Of a stretch of 64,000 nucleotides of DNA, positions 22,440-33,382 are shown one piece after another; position 1 is the first letter of the stretch; every line of letters starts with the position of its first letter. The stretch covers positions 42,897,155 through 42,961,154 of the forward strand of contig NC_085137.1 of NCBI RefSeq assembly GCF_035046485.1. The letters run 5' to 3'. The notes below the pieces were generated by a model, which was not told where the DNA came from, searched no databases, and saw nothing but the letters and a program-made list of their open reading frames with translations. Source of the DNA: Aedes albopictus. Lineage: Eukaryota > Arthropoda > Insecta > Diptera > Culicidae. Both the position numbers and the translations under genes were made by a program.

Positions 22440-24180
22440 TTTTAATCATCCTTCTAGGCAGAGGCAGGCAAACCCACGGAAATTCATTTGATTTCCCAAT
22501 GAAAATTGACAACTTCCGGTGATCTCTTAAAAAAATTGAGAAATTCTAACGAAGGATTAATTTGAAAACCATGTCCTTCAAAAATCCTCCTGATATTTAT
22601 TTAGACATCTTCCAGCGATTTTTTCACTTTCCATGGAAATTTTAAGAACTTCTACCAGAAATGCTTTCGAAGATTTCTCTCCTTCCGGAATTCTTTTATT
22701 GATTCCTTTAGAAAATTCTTAGTTTTCTTCCGGATTTTCTTCAAATTTTTCTTGAGACTACACCAGAATTCCGTTTATTTTTATTCATGGATTTCTTTTG
22801 AAAGTTCTTTTTGAACATCTTCCAGCAATGTCTCCAAGAATTCCTCCAAAAAGTTTCCATGGGTTTTCTGAAGATTTCCTCCATAGTATTTTTCAGAAAA
22901 TCGAACGAAAATTCTTCCAGGAAATCATTTACGGATTTTTTTCAAAAATTCTTTCTGTAATTCATTAAAAAAGTCAAAAGTTCCTCAAGAAATTTCTTTG
23001 AAGATTTCTTCAGAAAATCTTCCAAAGATTTCTTCAGAAATTGCTTCAGAGATTCTTATCGACATTTCCCTGCAGATTCCTTAAATAACTCCTAATGAGA
23101 TTCCTCAATAAATTTGTCCAAGGTTTCCAAGGAAATCTTTCATTGATTTTTTCAAAATAATCCATGGATTTCTTCAGAATTTTCTCCAACAATTCGGTCT
23201 TTAAATAGAACAAGGTTACTTTCAGAAACTCTTTCGTTGGCCTTTTCAGACATTATTCCAGGGATTATTTTAAAAAAAATTCTCCAAGGCTTTCCTTAGA
23301 TGATCCCTCATGTTTTCTCCAGCAATTTTTTTTTCTCTAAAACTCCACCAGGAATTACTTTCGAAATTCTTCTAGGGATTCGTTTACAAAGTTCTACGGA
23401 AATTTCTCCACGGATTCCTTCAGAATTATCTTTAGGGGTTTCTTTAGAACTTCTTTTAATGATTCTTTCATAAAATCTTTCAATGCTTTTTTCAAGAAAG
23501 TTTTCAGATATTCCTTCAGAAATTTCTTCAAGTATCTCATGTAATTCACCAGTGATTTTTTTAGGAATTCCACTTGGGATACCATTGAAGACTCTCACAC
23601 GAATGTGTCCAGGAATTCTTTCAAGGACTCTTCCGGAAAATCCTGTGAGAATTCCTTCAGAACTTGTTGCACTATAACTTTCAGTAATTTAGGCCGGAAT
23701 TCCTCAAAAGATTCATGCAGGAGTTCATACATAGAGTCCGTCAGGATTTTCTCCAGATATTCCTCCATGTATTTTCCCAGATATTTATCCGGAAATTCTT
23801 CTAAAGAAAACTTCTCCACGATATTTTTTTATTTGAACTGAAATATTTCCTAGTAATTTCTAAAGAAATTCCTCTAGAAATATATCAAAATTTTTTTTCA
23901 TTGAACCTTGGCAGATGCTTATCCAGGCGTTTCTCCAGGTATCCCTACAGGTTTTTTTTTTCTTCGAAAATGCATCCACAGATTGTTCTAAGAATACGTT
24001 TAGTACTTTTTCAAAAGAATTCTCAAGAAATTTTCCCAAAAAATTCTCAACTTTTCTTGGAATTTCACACAAAGGTTTTCCGGAAAGGTTCTCCAGAAAT
24101 TCCTCCAAGAAACTCTGCAGTAATTTCTCCAGGGGTTTCTTCAGATATTCATCCAGAAATTTATTTCATCTTCACGCAGA
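22440..24180. repeat. degenerate 15-base TTCCTCCAGGAATT-type array
   Basis: Long run of TTCTCCAGRAATT/CCTTCAGAAATT units. Minus-strand frames become Glu/Phe/Leu/Lys-rich, plus-strand frames Ser/Arg/Asn-rich. No real protein is supported. Confidence 0.8.
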
Positions 24181-24188
24181 ACTAGATG

Positions 24189-24333
24189 TACACAGAGCAA
24201 CGAGTAACTTTCACGCAGCAACTGAAAAGACAAAAGAATTTTCACGCAGATTTGTGTATCACCGGATCAGCACATTTTTTTGTGTTGATCCAGTCGTACA
24301 CAAATATGAGTGAAAGTTACTCGTACGCTGTGT
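24189..24333. mobile_element. 145-base MITE (ACGAGTAACTTTCAC ends)
   Basis: ACACAGAGCAACGAGTAAC at the left and the complement of ACACAGCGTACGAGTAAC at the right form inverted ends inside the 15-base array. The centre contains GTGTTGATCCAG and GATCAGCACA, also inverted. Confidence 0.6.
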
Positions 24334-24339
24334 TGTTTC

Positions 24340-25660
24340 ATTTAAGGGTGTTCCTAGAACTATCTCTAGAGTAATTCCTGAATTTAAGCATAAAAAATAC
24401 CAAAACGAATACGAATACCTGCAGAAACTCCTTAGGATACCTATTTAATTTCTCAAAAAAAAAAAATGGCGACAGGCTTCTGCAAGTAAGTCTAAGGAAA
24501 AAAAACTGAAGGAATTTCTGGAGCAACTCCTGGAGAAACCCGTGGAGAAAGTTATGAAGCAATCACTTGAAAAAAGGTACCAGAAATCCATCAATCTGTT
24601 GCTGAGGGGTCCCTGTAGGATTTTCTGAAGGAACTCTTGGAAGAGCTCCTCAAGATACCTCAAATTCTCAGAACTCTCAGAAATATTTCAAATACAATTT
24701 CTGAAGGGATTTGTACATAAAAATGCCTAAACTATTACCTGGAGGAATCTCTGTAGGAAATTCTTCAGAGAAAAAAACCCTGGAGGTGTTATTTCCACAA
24801 CCTCTGAAGAAATTTAAAAAATAATAATTTTGAATGATTTTTTGTAAGAAGAACGGGAGAACCTCTGCAGTTACTCATAGAAAAACTTCTTGCAGAATGG
24901 TAAAAAAGCGTCTATAAATAACCTAGGATTTTAGGGAGAGGAAGAATCTCGGATTGGGTGACAAGCCATGTATTTGGTATGGGAAAATATGCTACGAGAG
25001 GGGAGTAAACAATTGGTCAAAAAATACTACGTCATTTAATTTTCGAATCTTTGTGAAAAATGTCTCCTGCATTTGCATCTTTTGAAAAAAAACATTTGGA
25101 AATTGAATTTGGAAGATAAATTACTTGATCAATTTCTAGACGAATTTTTGGAAAGATACCGATAAAAAATTCCTGATGGACTACAAGCATGAACATGGAA
25201 TTCCAGGAGGATTTTGTGAAGGAACTTCTGAGAAACCCGTGCACCATTTCCCAGATGATTTGTTTGAGAAATTATTTAAGAAGCTTCTGAAGAAGTCCCA
25301 AGAAAAATTCCTGGAGGAATTCCTGAAAGAATTTTTGGAGAAAAATTCTAAAAATGCATGGACAGGAATGCATTCAGAGGGATTCTCAGAGGAATTTTTG
25401 CCCAAATTATTCTAGGAAACCCTGCAAAACTAAACTTTTTGTTGAAATTCTAGAAAAAAATGATAAATCCTGAAAAAAATCTCCATAGCAACTTTTAGCA
25501 ATGTCTGTCAAAGTAATCGTTTAGAATTTTCTAGGAATTTTAGGAAGAATTCTTGCTGAACTCATGACAGGAATTTCAGAAAGATTGTACCTTCCTTCCA
25601 CGATAATTACAGAATTATTTCGTCAAATAATTTCCAGGGGTTTCCCGAAATAATACTTAT
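24340..25660. repeat. degenerate 15-base array, complementary orientation in part
   Basis: GGAGGAATTCCTGAAAGAAT and AGGAATTTC words occur with the polarity opposite to the 22-24 kb block. A 200-base non-array interval lies near 24930-25130. No gene is seen. Confidence 0.65.
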
Positions 25661-25696
25661 TTAGAAAAATAGTGAAGTCTTATGAGCGAACCAGTG

Positions 25697-25776
25697 AACT
25701 GCCGTGTGCAGCACAGTTGTCCCATGTTAAAAGGGATTCCCATAGAACACTGGGCAACTATGCTGCACATGGCAGT
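25697..25776. repeat. 80-base palindrome (ACTGCC...TGTCCCAT)
   Basis: GAACTGCCGTGTGCAGCAC with TGTCCCAT pairs with a downstream GGGCAAC...GTGCTGCA..GGCAGT arm. The ends resemble those of the palindrome at 32824-32910, suggesting one small repeat family. Confidence 0.6.
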
Positions 25777-26404
25777 AAAAGGGACACTGAAATTTTGAGA
25801 CCTTGAGTAATCAGCTCTGATTTTACCACTGGTCTCTTTTGAATTATTGATGTAAACTGAAGGTTTCACCTTCAAAATAAGGCATTTTCTTGCATTTTCT
25901 CGGGCTCAAAACCGAAAGCTTGTGAAACGCATTGGATTGGAAATGCTACTTGGTATTCGTTGTAAGAAGCAAGCAACGAGTAGCAATTTCTGGTCAATTT
26001 ATACATTTTTTTATCCTGATTTGTGCACGAGAAAATTTCAGTAAAATGGCCTTTGTAGCAGCCAAGTTTGCACTTCGGCAACCGTGTCCCTAACAAAATG
26101 GATCGTGGCTGCCCCTGCTAGCCAAGTGTATACTAAAAAGATGGAAAAGTTTTTTTCGCTTTATTATAATATGTGTAATGGTATGGCACTGGGTACAAGC
26201 AAGCGAGAACAGCCAAAAAATGAATTCGTAACAGAGAGAAGAACAGTATGAAGAGATCATCATTACTGAGGTGCAAAACAATATGGTCAGATAATTTTTG
26301 AAATTTATTTTATGTATTTGGTATGGAACAAAATGATATGCGGAAATTTCACGAAAGCATACGAGGGAAAACAGTTGCATCTCTCCCATTTATGGTAACT
26401 ACTA
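25777..26404. other. no gene recognised
   Basis: AT-rich. Small minus-strand frames lack recognisable motifs. Confidence 0.4.
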
Positions 26405-26594
26405 GGTTAAGAAAGCACTTCGAGACTTTGTTGAATGGTGAGAGTGCTAGCACACAGTAAGCATTATGACCATGGACGGGACAGTACGGTTGCAGAAAAG
26501 GACGAACTCCTGCGGTAGGCTGAACTTTTCAAACACAGTAGTGAGCAGCTGCTTGAAATACTTCACCATACTCTGTTGAAGACATGAGAAGAAG
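26405..26594 (+). pseudogene. old non-LTR retrotransposon relic, left part
   Basis: A frame reading HFETLLNGESAS matches the linker before the reverse transcriptase in a common insect non-LTR family. It is cut by the R1-like element and resumes at 29970 and again at 31141. Degraded by stops and shifts. Confidence 0.6.
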
Positions 26595-26599
26595 TAACC

Positions 26600-27607
26600 G
26601 TGCTAACAGGGCGAAGGCCGGTGGTAATAGCGGGTGACTTCAATGCCTGGGCTGTGGAATGGGGAAGCCGTTTCACGAACCAGCGGGGTCAGATCCTGCT
26701 AGAAACACTGGCCATCTTAGATGTCGACTTGGCTAACGTCGGTATTAAGAGTACCTATAGTCGAAACGAAGCGGAGTCAATTATTGACGTGACCTTTTGT
26801 AGTCCTGGCCTAACAAGTAGTTCGAACTGGAGAGTAGATGATGGCTACACTCACAGCGACCACCTGGCGGTTCGCTACAGTATCGACTACAACAACAGCA
26901 GACAGCGGATAGAAGAAGAGGCGACTAGGCCAAGGCCAAGCCCTCGTAGGTGGAAGACATCATACTTCGACGAAGAGGTATTTAGGGAAGCGCTCCGCCG
27001 TGAGCGAAACTTACTCGGTTTAGACGGCGACGAGCTGGTAGCGGTGCTCTCACGTGCGTGTGATGCGACCATGCCTAGGCGAGTCCACCCTAGAAATGGG
27101 AGGCCACCGGCTTACTGGTGGACCGACGCGATTGCGGACCTGCGCCGCGCCTGCCTAAGGGCTAGGCGGCGGATGCAGCGAGCACGATCAGAGGAAGAGC
27201 GAAACGAACGGCGGGTGGTGTTCGCCGCTGCAAAAGCCGCGCTCAAGACCGAGATAAGAGCAAGCAAAAAGGCCTGCTTTGAGGGTCTCTGTCAGAGTGC
27301 CAATACGAACCCGTGGGGTGACGCCTACAGGATCGTTATGGCCAAGACGAGAGGTGTGATGGCTCCTACAGAGCAATCTCCAGAGATGTTGGAGGGGATC
27401 ATTGGAGGACTTTTTCCGCGTCATGATCCTAGTCCTTGGCCTCCTTTCGTAGGACAGCCGGGGACTGGGGCTGGCGATGAGGAAAGGGTCACCGATGTGG
27501 AACTTGCGGGGATAGCTAAGTCCCTTAGCGTAGGTAAGGCCCCAGGTCCGGACGGAGTTCCGAACCTGGCCTTAAAAGTAGCTATTGCAGAGGCTCCCGA
27601 GATGTTA
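26600..27607 (+). pseudogene. retrotransposon endonuclease and start of reverse transcriptase (frame 1)
   Basis: Coding relic of the R1-like element up to the frameshift. It begins mid-domain just after the target duplication. The first codon is GTG, so there is no real start. Confidence 0.8.
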
Positions 27608-29256
27608 GGTCTGCTATGCAGAAATGCCTGGAGGAGGGAGTTTTCCCAGAAGCTTGGAAGAGGCAGAGCCTGGTACTATTGCCAAAGGCGGGGAAACCAC
27701 CCGGAGACCCGTCGGCATATAGACCAATATGCTTGATTGACACGGCGGAGAAGGTGCTCGAAAAGATCATCCTCAATAGAATGTTGAGGTTCACTGAGGG
27801 CGCAAATGGTCTTTCGAGCAACCAGTATGGCTTCCGGAAGGGGAGGTCCACCGTAGACGCTATCTTGTCGGTTACAAAAACCGCCGAGAAAGCACTCGAG
27901 CCTAAGAGGAGGGGAATTCGCTTCTGCGGGGTAGTGACTCTAGATGTAAGGAATGCATTTAATAGCGCCAGTTGGGCTGCTATTGCCGATGCGCTCTTGC
28001 GTCTGGGGATACCGGAGTACTTGTACAAGATTCTCGGAAGCTACTTCCAGAATCGCGTATTAGTTTACGACACGGAGGTGGGTCGGAAGTGCGTTCACAT
28101 AACCTCAGGAGTCCCGCAAGGTTCCATCCTGGGTCCGGTGTTATGGAATGTCATGTACGACGAGGTGTTGAGGTTAGAGTACCCAGTGGGAGTGGTGATT
28201 GTCGGATTTGCCGACGATATTACGCTCGAAGTCTACGGTGAAACGATCGAGGAGGTGAAGTTGACTACCGACCACTCGATCAAGGTTGTGGAGGCGTGGA
28301 TGCGGTCCAGAAAACTGGAGCTGGCTCACCACAAGACAGAGGTGACGGTTGTTAACAACATGCAGTCGGCGCAGCAGACGGAGATCAGTGTAGGAGAGTG
28401 CACTATCCTGTCGAAGCGCTCTGTCAAGCACTTGGGCGTGATGATCGACGATAAGCTTACCTTCGGTAGCCACGTCGATTATGCCTGTAAAAGAGCCTCC
28501 ACAGCTATTGCGGCACAGTCCCGGATGATGTCCAATAGCTCTGCGGTGTACGCCAGTAAGCGCAAGCTTCTGGCTAGTGTTGCTACGTCCATACTTAGGT
28601 ATGGCGGCCCGGCGTGGGGTACCGCGCTAAGTACTGAATGCTACCGACGGAAGCTGGAAAGTACTTACAGGCTTATGTGTCTGAGGGTTGCAAGCGCGTA
28701 CCGTACCGTGTCACACGACGCTCTCTGTGTCATTACTGGTATGGTGCCCATCAGCATTCTTATCAGTGAGGATATGGAGTGCTTCGAAATGCGCGGCACA
28801 AGAGGCATACGCAAGACTGTCAGGATGGCCTCTATGGTCAAATGGCAGCGCGCGTGGGACAGTTCCACCAAAGGAAGGTGGACCCATAGGTTGATACCGA
28901 GGGTAGATAGTTGGATTAATAGGCGCCATGGGGAAGTTTCATTCCACCTGACACAGGTCCTTACAGGTCATGGTTGCTTCCGACAGTATCTACACCGTTT
29001 CGGGCATGCGGATTCTCCCAAATGCCCAGTGTGCAATGGTTTAGAGGAAACGGCGGAACACGTTTTGTTCGTGTGCCCGCGTTTTCGCACAATGCGTGAC
29101 CGCATGCTTGCCACATGCGGGGAGGACACAACTCCGGACAACTTGGTCCAGAGAATGTGTAGGGATGAGATTAGCTGGAACGCCGTTTCAACGGCTATCA
29201 CCCATATCATCTGGGAGCTACAAAGGAGGTGGCGCGTGGACTCGGAGAATGGCTAG
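27608..29256 (+). pseudogene. retrotransposon reverse transcriptase and C-terminal zinc motif (frame 2)
   Basis: Continuation after the frame change. Intact through GFADDI to the CCHC-type tail and the stop at 29254-29256, with no further breaks. The length of uninterrupted frame suggests a fairly recent insertion. Confidence 0.85.
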
Positions 29257-29969
29257 TCCAGATGCAGTACAAGAGGTGGTCCAGGGGTTCGAAGTCGGCT
29301 TCGTAGGTCATACCGGTGCCCTGCGGTCGAGATCGACCCTTACAGCGATTAAGTGGCCGCGGAGAGGAAGTCCCGGTAGCGGTGCTGTCGTGGCGTCGGT
29401 CTACTGGGTTGGATCTGAGCCCGCGGTTGGAAAGGGGTCCCCGGCAAGGGTCGGGGTAGGTGAGATCCTGCTGTCTGCAACCTACGGGTGCATCTGATAG
29501 GGCCTGAAGGGTAGTGATACCCTTCCTTACGGGCAGGTCAGATCGGGTTGCACGTGGGCATCAGTTCTTGATGTCCGCTCAGCAGTAGGGCGCGGGCGGG
29601 GTTGACCCTGCCCGCCTTCCGAGGACAAAGGGAGTGGCGAGGACCACTCGGGAAACTGGCTAAGCGCCAGCATGCTATCGTGATGGACTCTCCAAAGCGA
29701 GTCATCGATGTTCGTTGCTGCTAGGCTACGGCAGCTAACCTTGAGGGTGCGATATGCACTAGCCCCTCTCTGAAGCAATACCTTCTTGGTGGTTCCGGAG
29801 AGACGTAGGGTTTGGCGACCATAGGAATGTGTTTTAGTGGGTCGAGGACAGAGTAGTCCTGGCTTCTACCGGCATTGTAGAAGACGGCCTTAACCCCACA
29901 CTACCCTAACCTTCCTGTTAGGGTGTCTGATGAGCAGATTTATCCCCCTATGGTTTAGAAGGAAAAAAA

Positions 29970-30275
29970 ATGAGAAGAAGAAAAACTACCTGCTTGCTGG
30001 ATGAAGGGCCACATTTGCCCTCTGTAGTGCTTCAACTCGGCGTACAAAATTATGTCATGTATTCTGTTCAATAGATTGAGACTTACGAGTAAGTATTTTA
30101 TCGGCCAATACCAAGCTGGTTTTCGTGAGGACCGATCAACAACGGATCAGTAAACATTTTATCTTTTTGTGACAAATCCTAGATATATTCTGGGAGTACA
30201 ACTTACAGACCCACTATTTGATTATCGATTTCAAAGCGATTAACGATGCAATGAAAAATAAGTATTTATCGCAGA
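29970..30275 (+). pseudogene. old reverse-transcriptase relic, middle part
   Basis: Degraded frames read YQAGFREDRSTTDQ near 30113 and YNLQTH.LIIDFKAIN near 30200, matching the finger/palm region of an insect non-LTR reverse transcriptase. It continues the relic at 26405 and is broken again by the TA element at 30278. Confidence 0.7.
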
Positions 30276-30277
30276 TA

Positions 30278-31138
30278 AGGTACACCGGGGTAAGTTGAAA
30301 CGGGTGGGGCAAGATGAAACGCGAAATTCTGAAATAGATTTCAATATAATTTAAAAAATTTTCTTTCGCCAAAAGATTGTTTGAATCAAAAACTATGTGT
30401 TATGGTATTCAAGCTGTTTACCATCATTGGATAACATCATGTGTTAAACAACAATCTTCGATACAGCTCAAGCTGGAATATATTTCGGTTTAGATATAAG
30501 CATAGATTTAGAATATTGGACTTACAATTTAGTGTAGACTTGGTGACGTAGATAAAGTTCGATTGATGGCTTCTCAGATTATGTTGGTCACTGTAACCAT
30601 AGATAATAATGTGGTTGTAATTACCATTGAATTAGGAATGTTACTTAGACTTACATTCAACTAGTGTATTAAATATAGAAAATAGCTATTGGATGATCAC
30701 TTTTAATTCAATCGATATATCTGTTTGGGAAATATTTGAGGTTAAATTAATGAACATAGTAAATTGAGAGAAATTCTGCAAGCTTACGGTTAACATTGGT
30801 AACGAATTCAAGTATGTTAACAATTTCACTAAATTATAGTCTTACATTGCTAATTTTTGAGTAAATATACCCTTATAACTTCAGTAATTTGATGATATAT
30901 ATTGCTGAGACACGATTCACGCTATATCATCATTGTTGACCAATCTTTGTTTTTATCCTATCATTCTACCTTGCTATTGCAGTCGTAGGTTAAACCATAT
31001 CATCACAGCAGTTGGTGTAAGTAGCTCCTACAGAGCCGTACTCAGACAACGGTGCAGCGTTGCCAGACTGTGCCGCAACATCATGTTAATCCACTGTTTC
31101 ATCTTGCCCCAACCGTTTCAACTTGCCCCGGTGTATCT
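30278..31138. mobile_element. 861-base TA-flanked element (AGRTACACCGGGG ends)
   Basis: Inverted ends of 43 bases with three mismatches: left AGGTACACCGGGGTAAG, right complement AGATACACCGGGGCAAG. TA is duplicated at 30276-30277 and 31139-31140. Removing the insert and one TA joins the host frame as SQI-MTELGFP, the expected reverse-transcriptase sequence, which fixes the borders. No transposase inside. Confidence 0.88.
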
Positions 31139-31310
31139 TAATGACAGAGCTCGGTTTTCCGCCGAAACTTATTAGACTGATTCGTGTAACGATCAATGGA
31201 TCATAACCTTAAACGAGTTAAAAGCAGGGTGATGTACTGTCCAACTTGTTATTAGATATCGCTTTTGAAGTAGGCAGGCATCAGGAGAGCTGGGATCATA
31301 AATAACCCCT
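31139..31310 (+). pseudogene. old reverse-transcriptase relic, right part
   Basis: Reads MTELGFPPKLIRLIRVTING, then KQGDVLSNLLLDIAFE after a break, then IRRAGII, in the expected order for the same non-LTR family. Stops and shifts are present. Confidence 0.7.
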
Positions 31311-31495
31311 CCGGCCCAAAGAGTTAAACAGCATTTTATTTTGAATTTCCTCATTCCCTCAAAATCCTCATGTACGTCTTGTGTTGTTCCTTGATCAAAA
31401 CACTTTACATAACTGCCCGATCAAATTTAATGTGTACCAAATTGCCCATCGGGCAACAAAATTGTCTATCGTACAAACGGGTGCATCCAATATAT

Positions 31496-31504
31496 GATAA
31501 GATA
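31496..31504 (+). promoter_or_regulatory. GATAAGATA motif upstream of acyltransferase gene 2
   Basis: Identical nonamer to those before genes 1 and 3, 432 bases before the start codon and 52 bases before a possible initiator TCAGTC at 31548-31553. Confidence 0.45.
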
Positions 31505-31886
31505 ATGGAATACAATCAAGTATGATATTCTGGTTGACTCATACAAGTCAGTCGGTGAACACAAATCCATTCAAGAACACGGTGAGTGGAAATGGGCTTG
31601 AATACCAGCCGAATTGATGAAGTTTTTTAGTTCATACTTTGCTTACAATTATTACGAATGTAATAATAGCAAATTGACATGAAGTTCTAAAATAAAAACA
31701 TAGAAAGTGTTGGCACAAACTGAGAAACAGACTCTGTCTCAGATGAGATGAAACGGCAGAATGAAGAAGCAGTTATCATTATTGATGACACTCTGCTGAA
31801 CATCATCTCAAGTCCATAATAAATTTGGACACTATGTAAAGTAGTCGAACCATAGTCTAAAATAGTTTCACATCATTTCCTTTTAA

Positions 31887-31914
31887 GTTCAAATAAAGAT
31901 AAATCAATCAATCA
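31887..31914 (+). mobile_element. 28-base retroposon stub touching the start of acyltransferase gene 2
   Basis: Flanked by perfect 12-base copies of ATTTCCTTTTAA (31875-31886 and 31915-31926). The insert ends AATAAAGATAAATCAATC, like the stub at 1875-1916. The second duplication ends one base before the ATG, so the gene's leader was rebuilt by this event. The insert brings an AATAAA word into the leader. Confidence 0.75.
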
Positions 31915-31927
31915 ATTTCCTTTTAAA

Positions 31928-32819
31928 ATGACATCCAAATATGAGCTGGTTTCCATTCCTCGTTCCGAATGGCCACAGCTTCGCGATTTATTCCTGATCC
32001 ATTGGCCCGAATACGCAATTCCTTACAATGCCGTGCAAAATTGCATCAACTGGATCAGCCACGATCCATCCATTCTACATCTTCGAATTCTCAGCCTTGA
32101 TGGCGTCTCTTGGCGCCTGAACGGAACATTTGTTTTGAAGGTAGGTCACGTAAAGTTGTTCTAAGATTCTACTTGAATATCCAGATTTCCAGGATCGTCA
32201 TGAGCTGTACTTTTTCTCACTGGAACAATCGAATGAGTGTCTGGAACAAGTCCTGGAGCTCATAGATTGGAGATCCACGTACCGGATAGTGGGAATCTCG
32301 GATCGGCATCAATCAGCTTTGGAAAACGTTCTCAGGAGACAGGGTCAACTGCCTAGCCAGGAACATCTATCGGAAGCGGATCATTATGTGAAAATATTGG
32401 AGAGAGACGAATTCGATGTACAATGTCCACCAGGATTCCGCTTGGGTGCTCTGGAAACACGTCATGCTCAGTATGTCAACTCCTTTTCGGACCATCCCAC
32501 AAGTGCTTCGGAAGACAGGATAATGCGGTATATCGCTTGGAACCCAAGTGTGGCGGTGTTCAACGAGTGGAATGAACCACTTGCGTGGTGTTTGCTGAAC
32601 AACTTGGGAATAATAAGCCTTTTGTATACAGATGAGAGATATCGACACAGAGGCTTTGCGGAGTTGGTAGTGAAGGCTATGTTGTTGAAATTAGTTGATC
32701 GAGATATGAATGTTGCCAATGCCGCAGTAACGGCTTCAAATGTTGCTTCGAAAAGTCTGTTTGAAAAAGTTGGTTTCAGAAAGCAGCAAGTTCTACATTA
32801 TACTAATTATAATTATTGA
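31928..32819 (+). CDS. glycine N-acyltransferase-like protein (GNAT/FR47), paralogue 2
   Basis: Predicted 279 residues. Exon 1 is 31928-32140 and exon 2 32193-32819; the 52-base intron has GTAGGT and CAG borders, in phase 0 at the same position as in genes 1 and 3 (just before the DRHEL motif). Residues 1-71 contain SEWPQLRDLF and YNAVQNCINW. The FR47 acetyl-CoA loop is YRHRGFAE from residue 221, after CLLNNLGI; the C-terminal SLFEKVGF motif is kept. Expected to be a soluble acyl-CoA-dependent N-acyltransferase of unknown substrate. It is 563 bases upstream of paralogue 3, as a recent tandem pair. The start is supported by ATG context (AAAATGA) and alignment with the paralogues. The leader was altered by a retroposon stub. 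Confidence 0.85.
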
Positions 32820-32823
32820 GAGG

Positions 32824-32910
32824 TAAACTGCCTCGAATCGCATATCTGTCCCATATGCATAGTAAATCCAGCAAAGATGGGACTGATATGCGATTCACGG
32901 CAGTAAATAG
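32824..32910. repeat. palindrome just after acyltransferase gene 2
   Basis: AACTGCCTCGAATCGCATAT pairs with ATATGCGATTCACGGCAGT, giving a stem of about 27 bases with a few mismatches. It begins 5 bases after the stop codon, so it would form a hairpin in the 3' untranslated RNA. Similar ends occur at 25697. Confidence 0.65.
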
Positions 32911-33203
32911 GCAATAGTGTTTTAGCATATTGAAACGTTTTTTAGTTGGAAAGTGATTATTCTCACTTACATTACTCCAACGCGTCTATGCTATGTGTTG
33001 GAGGCAAACTTTCAAGCGGCCCTCGGTTTTCAATCTGGGCTGCCAAATAATAATGTTTAAAAAATGTTTATTCAAATATTTATGTATAATCAGCCATAAT
33101 ATTCCCTTAAAACAAATAGTGAAACCGGTTTCACTGAGATATTCTTCCAAAAACTAGAGAGCTTCGACTTATGTAAACATCAACAAGACAAAAATTCAAT
33201 ACA

Positions 33204-33212
33204 GATAAGATA
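33204..33212 (+). promoter_or_regulatory. GATAAGATA motif upstream of acyltransferase gene 3
   Basis: Third copy of the shared nonamer, 179 bases before the start codon. Confidence 0.45.
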
Positions 33213-33337
33213 ACAAGTATGTAATAAACATAGAGCGTCTATTCAACGTCTACTGAAACAAAATAGTTTTGGATTATCAAAGCAAATAAATAAACCTACA
33301 ATCCATGAATTCCCCGAAGAGTCTGTTTATCTGCAGA

Positions 33338-33376
33338 TATATAAGCATGATCTCCAGTATCCAAACCTTTGTCAGT
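33338..33376 (+). promoter_or_regulatory. TATA box and arthropod initiator of acyltransferase gene 3
   Basis: TATATAA at 33338-33344 lies about 30 bases before TCAGT at 33372-33376, the spacing expected of a core promoter. It would give a leader of only about 9 bases before the ATG. Confidence 0.5.
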
Positions 33377-33382
33377 AGAAAA

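Larger units (their letters stand above)
26595..29969 (+). mobile_element. 5'-truncated R1-clade-like non-LTR retrotransposon, TSD ATGAGAAGAAG
   Basis: Flanked by perfect 11-base duplications ATGAGAAGAAG (26584-26594 and 29970-29980), and ends in an A run. The first ORF (gag-like) and the start of the endonuclease are missing. The remaining endonuclease carries GDFNAW and the TFCS and HSDH motifs (about 26630-26870). Reverse transcriptase motifs follow in order: GKAPGPDGVP, AYRPICLIDT, QYGFRKGRSTVDA, LDVRNAF, GVPQGSILGPVLWN and the catalytic GFADDI (about 28204). The C-terminus has a CPVC...H...C zinc-binding motif near 29020-29075. No RNase H is seen. 29257-29969 is the 3' untranslated region. 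A single frame change near 27607 separates the two long frames. Truncation and frameshift make it a dead copy. Clade assignment is by motif style only. Confidence 0.85.

Noticed and set aside
23308..25415. Many open frames in the 15-base arrays that look like Glu/Leu/Phe-rich or Ser/Asn/Arg-rich proteins
   Set aside because: They follow the 15-base rhythm in every frame and strand, lack starts in context and domains, and change with array purity.
26600..29256. A functional host reverse transcriptase gene
   Set aside because: Target duplications, 5' truncation, a frame change and a 3' A run show it is a retrotransposon insertion.
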